From an uncultured Kiritimatiellota bacterium (GTDB lineage: Bacteria > Verrucomicrobiota > Kiritimatiellia > RFP12 > UBA1067), in NCBI GenBank assembly GCA_934621385.1, contig CAKTUI010000035.1:1-25887 (forward strand): a stretch of DNA of 25,887 bases, written 5' to 3'. The notes below the pieces were generated by a model that was given only the letters and a program-made list of their open reading frames with translations, was not told the origin of the DNA and made no database searches. Both the position numbers and the translations under genes were made by a program. Below are positions 24,490 through 25,887 of this stretch, in pieces (within the stretch, counting starts at the first letter, position 1; the number at the start of each line of letters is the position of its first letter).

Positions 24490-24743
24490 GTTTTCTGACG
24501 CCTCGCATTGGGCCATTCCCACCTTGCATCGTGCTATGCCGTAGAAGTTTGTGCAAGACGATAGAGAGTGGACAAAAAGGTGGACTCCTTCTAGTGACAT
24601 CAGCTATCGCCAAGCCCAGATGGCCTTGCCCCAATATTATAGCATGTAGCATTTTCGGGGCCAAGTGCGTCAATTTCGCTCTCTTGTACGCGTGTGCGGG
24701 CGTATACATCCGTTTCGTGCGAGGGTATTTTGGCATCTTCGGG
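24490..24743. other. Gene-free boundary of a lower-GC segment
   Basis: No supported gene. Base composition drops visibly from the GC-rich sequence before the tRNA, and this style persists to the window end. A minus-strand frame of ~148 codons crosses it but also covers the tRNA terminator and overlaps the 24744 gene, so it is rejected. Confidence 0.4.
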
Positions 24744-25022
24744 CTACTTGCGGGTTGATTGCTGGGGAGGCTGGGTTCTGGCCGCGGGTTCAATTCGACG
24801 GATGCGGGTTGCGGCATTCTTGAGGAGACGCTCCCGAACAACGGCTTGTGCCCAACCGAGGGTAGGGTCGAATTCGTTCGCCAGCATATCCATAAGGAAG
24901 ACGAGTTTCTCATGGTGCGTGGGGAGTAGTCTCACCAACTGATACCAGTAGTGGTCAAACTCAATCCGCGTAGGGATTGTGTTGCGCGGCGGCTGCTTTG
25001 AGGTGATTGCTTCGTCGGTCAT
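24744..25022 (-). CDS. Hypothetical protein, second gene of a two-gene operon
   Basis: A 92-residue protein from the ATG at 25022 (MTDEAITSKQPPRN). This start is preferred over 25031 because it overlaps the upstream stop as ATGA and has AAGGA about 9 nt upstream, whereas the 25031 ATG abuts the same AAGGA with no spacing. The sequence is soluble and predicted mostly helical (HYWYQLVRLLPTHHEKLVFL, MDMLANEFDPTLGWAQAVV), with a Pro/Gln-rich basic tail. I recognise no family. Its tight coupling to the 25019-25666 gene suggests the two products work together. Confidence 0.6.
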   Translation of the reverse strand: MTDEAITSKQPPRNTIPTRIEFDHYWYQLVRLLPTHHEKLVFLMDMLANEFDPTLGWAQAVVRERLLKNAATRIRRIEPAARTQPPQQSTRK

Positions 25023-25666
25023 AGGGCACATTCCTTCGAGGAGCTGCTGGGACTACTACCCCCGGTAGTAGGCAGGATGTCGGGTCTAATGACATCTTCC
25101 AGCTTCAATCCGCATTCCGAGAGTACCTCCAGGACGGCCTTGAGGTTGATTCGCCGAGACCTTTCAATAACATTCCACGGAACGCCGAGGCTCGTTGCCG
25201 TAATCAAGCGTTCAAGGTAAATGCCGCCTCGCATATCAAGAATCTTCGCACCTATAAGGGAATCGGCAATAAACTTGATTGGCAGTTTGTGCGCACAACC
25301 CGAAGAACAGCCTTTGCAAGTTGTCAGGCAATGTCCATTATCCCAAACACACGGGCAGACTTTAAGAAGAAGGTCCCAATCTATCTCCGCCTCATAGTCG
25401 TCTTTTAGGCGACGAGCCAACGCGAAGTAGATAAGGGCATCCTCCTTGAAGCCGGGCATGACACCCTTGAGGGCTTCTATGGCCCAATCATATCGGTGAG
25501 TCCACTCCTCCTTGATTTGAATTGGTGAGAGACCATCTTCAATGGCAAGGAGAAGCTCTTGTGCCCATTCTCCGTGAGCAGTATGTTCAAGTTGCTTCCA
25601 GAGGCTGGATTCCTTGAAGGAATTATAGTTGCCGAAGAACGGAATAGTCGGTGTTGATGTTTTCAT
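25019..25666 (-). CDS. Hypothetical protein with Cys-rich cluster and HTH-like C-terminal part
   Basis: A 215-residue protein with RBS AAAGGAAG about 8 nt upstream. The N-terminal half is helical (WAQELLLAIEDGLSPIQIKE; WAIEALKGVMPGFKEDALIY). Residues ~108-130 hold a dense cysteine/histidine set (CPCVWDNGHCLTTCKGCSSG, then CAH), which could bind zinc or an Fe-S cluster. The following part, LERLITATSLGVPWNVIERS and then RRINLKAVLEVLSECGL, looks like a helix-turn-helix-type region, but this is a weak impression. The end is Ser-rich. No family recognised. It is first in an operon with the 24744 gene, in DNA of lower GC than the rest of the window, and is preceded by a structured leader. Confidence 0.65.
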   Translation of the reverse strand: MKTSTPTIPFFGNYNSFKESSLWKQLEHTAHGEWAQELLLAIEDGLSPIQIKEEWTHRYDWAIEALKGVMPGFKEDALIYFALARRLKDDYEAEIDWDLLLKVCPCVWDNGHCLTTCKGCSSGCAHKLPIKFIADSLIGAKILDMRGGIYLERLITATSLGVPWNVIERSRRINLKAVLEVLSECGLKLEDVIRPDILPTTGGSSPSSSSKECAL

Positions 25667-25753
25667 GTGAGTGCTTCCTTTGTAAAATGTCTATGGGTCA
25701 AAGAAACTACCATCGGGAGGAATCATGTCCCGATGGTAGTAGTGGCACTCACA
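25666..25753 (-). promoter_or_regulatory. Nested inverted repeats in the leader of the 25666 gene
   Basis: An inner perfect 13-bp dyad (ACTACCATCGGGA 25706-25718 with 25728-25740, 9-nt loop) lies inside an outer perfect 9-bp pair (TGTGAGTGC 25666-25674 with GCACTCACA 25745-25753). On the minus-strand RNA the 3' outer arm occupies the bases between the Shine-Dalgarno and the start codon and reaches the ATG, so pairing could block initiation. Confidence 0.6.
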
Positions 25754-25755
25754 CC

Positions 25756-25761
25756 ATTGTA
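25756..25761 (-). promoter_or_regulatory. Candidate -10 of the 25666 operon
   Basis: TACAAT on the minus strand places the start of transcription near 25749, almost exactly at the beginning of the outer leader stem. No clear -35 is visible. Confidence 0.3.
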
Positions 25762-25828
25762 TGCCGAACAGTCTGTCTTGTGGGTAAACATATCTTCTTG
25801 AATCCTTTACTATTGCTCCGGCAATGAA

Positions 25829-25887
25829 TTATTGTGAGTCGGCGGCATAGGCAACGTGCTTGTCCTTGAAGTAGGTTTTGACCCTCT
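25829..25887 (-). CDS. Possible C-terminal end of a gene running off the right edge
   Basis: On the minus strand an open frame enters from the window edge and ends at TAA 25829-25831 with RVKTYFKDKHVAYAADSQ. The composition is protein-like and the position would suit the gene upstream of the two-gene operon, but 18 residues are too few to be sure. Confidence 0.3.
   Translation of the reverse strand, partial: RVKTYFKDKHVAYAADSQ

Noticed and set aside
24467..24913. Minus-strand gene of ~148 codons
   Set aside because: It covers the tRNA terminator, overlaps the better-supported 24744-25022 gene in another frame, and lacks an RBS.

Overview
The window looks like part of a chromosome from an uncultured, GC-rich, probably gut-associated member of the Kiritimatiellota (formerly Verrucomicrobia subdivision 5) or a close PVC relative. 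This is an inference from gene content: LamG-like paralogs ending in a DAEMQAVEAYLMKKW-type helix, a secreted SGNH sialate-O-acetylesterase-type enzyme, a large secreted GH-A hydrolase, an RHS/YD-repeat protein with its own signal peptide, a sodium-pump decarboxylase module and a two-domain HU-like DNA-binding protein. No marker gene settles the taxonomy.

Layout. 1-3473 (extremely GC-rich at first): the 3' part of a secreted multidomain protein ending in an NlpC/P60- or CHAP-like amidase domain, an overlapping small secreted protein (candidate partner or immunity protein), and a second small secreted protein. 3474-3981: gene-poor, ending in a clear terminator for the convergent oad operon. 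3982-5911 (minus): OadG-biotin-carrier fusion followed by OadB, the membrane part of a Na+-translocating decarboxylase; the carboxyltransferase subunit is not in the window. 6340-8715: an intact LamG-like secreted protein, then a tandem paralog with an amber codon that runs into a frameshifted, internally deleted glycosidase-like remnant. 9142-14849: a large beta-rich secreted protein, then an RHS gene cut by an in-frame amber codon and truncated at its 3' end inside a 22-bp-phased repeat array. 14871-20665: an SGNH esterase and a GH-A hydrolase, together a glycan-degrading pair. 20666-22010: a promoter with a perfect hairpin over its -35, a 41-codon leader ORF whose stop overlaps the start of an HU-like gene, the HU-like gene itself (single-base frameshift near its end) and a strong terminator. 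22060-24284: a second 22-bp-phased array, a candidate small RNA and an IS30-family element whose transposase is broken by an in-frame TAA. 24364-24489: tRNA-Ala(GGC) with promoter and terminator. 24490-25887: visibly lower-GC DNA with a two-gene minus-strand operon of unknown function behind a nested-hairpin leader, and the tail of another gene at the edge.

Themes. Most intact genes carry signal peptides and point to extracellular glycan breakdown or surface proteins. Four genes are damaged (LamG-like copy 2/glycosidase, RHS, HU-like, IS30 transposase), so the region is under recombination, mobile-element or assembly-error pressure. The most unusual structure is a pair of short arrays at 14678-14751 and 22064-22136: each repeats a different small palindrome at exactly 22 bp (about two helical turns) with A/T-rich spacers, and each lies just beyond a gene end.
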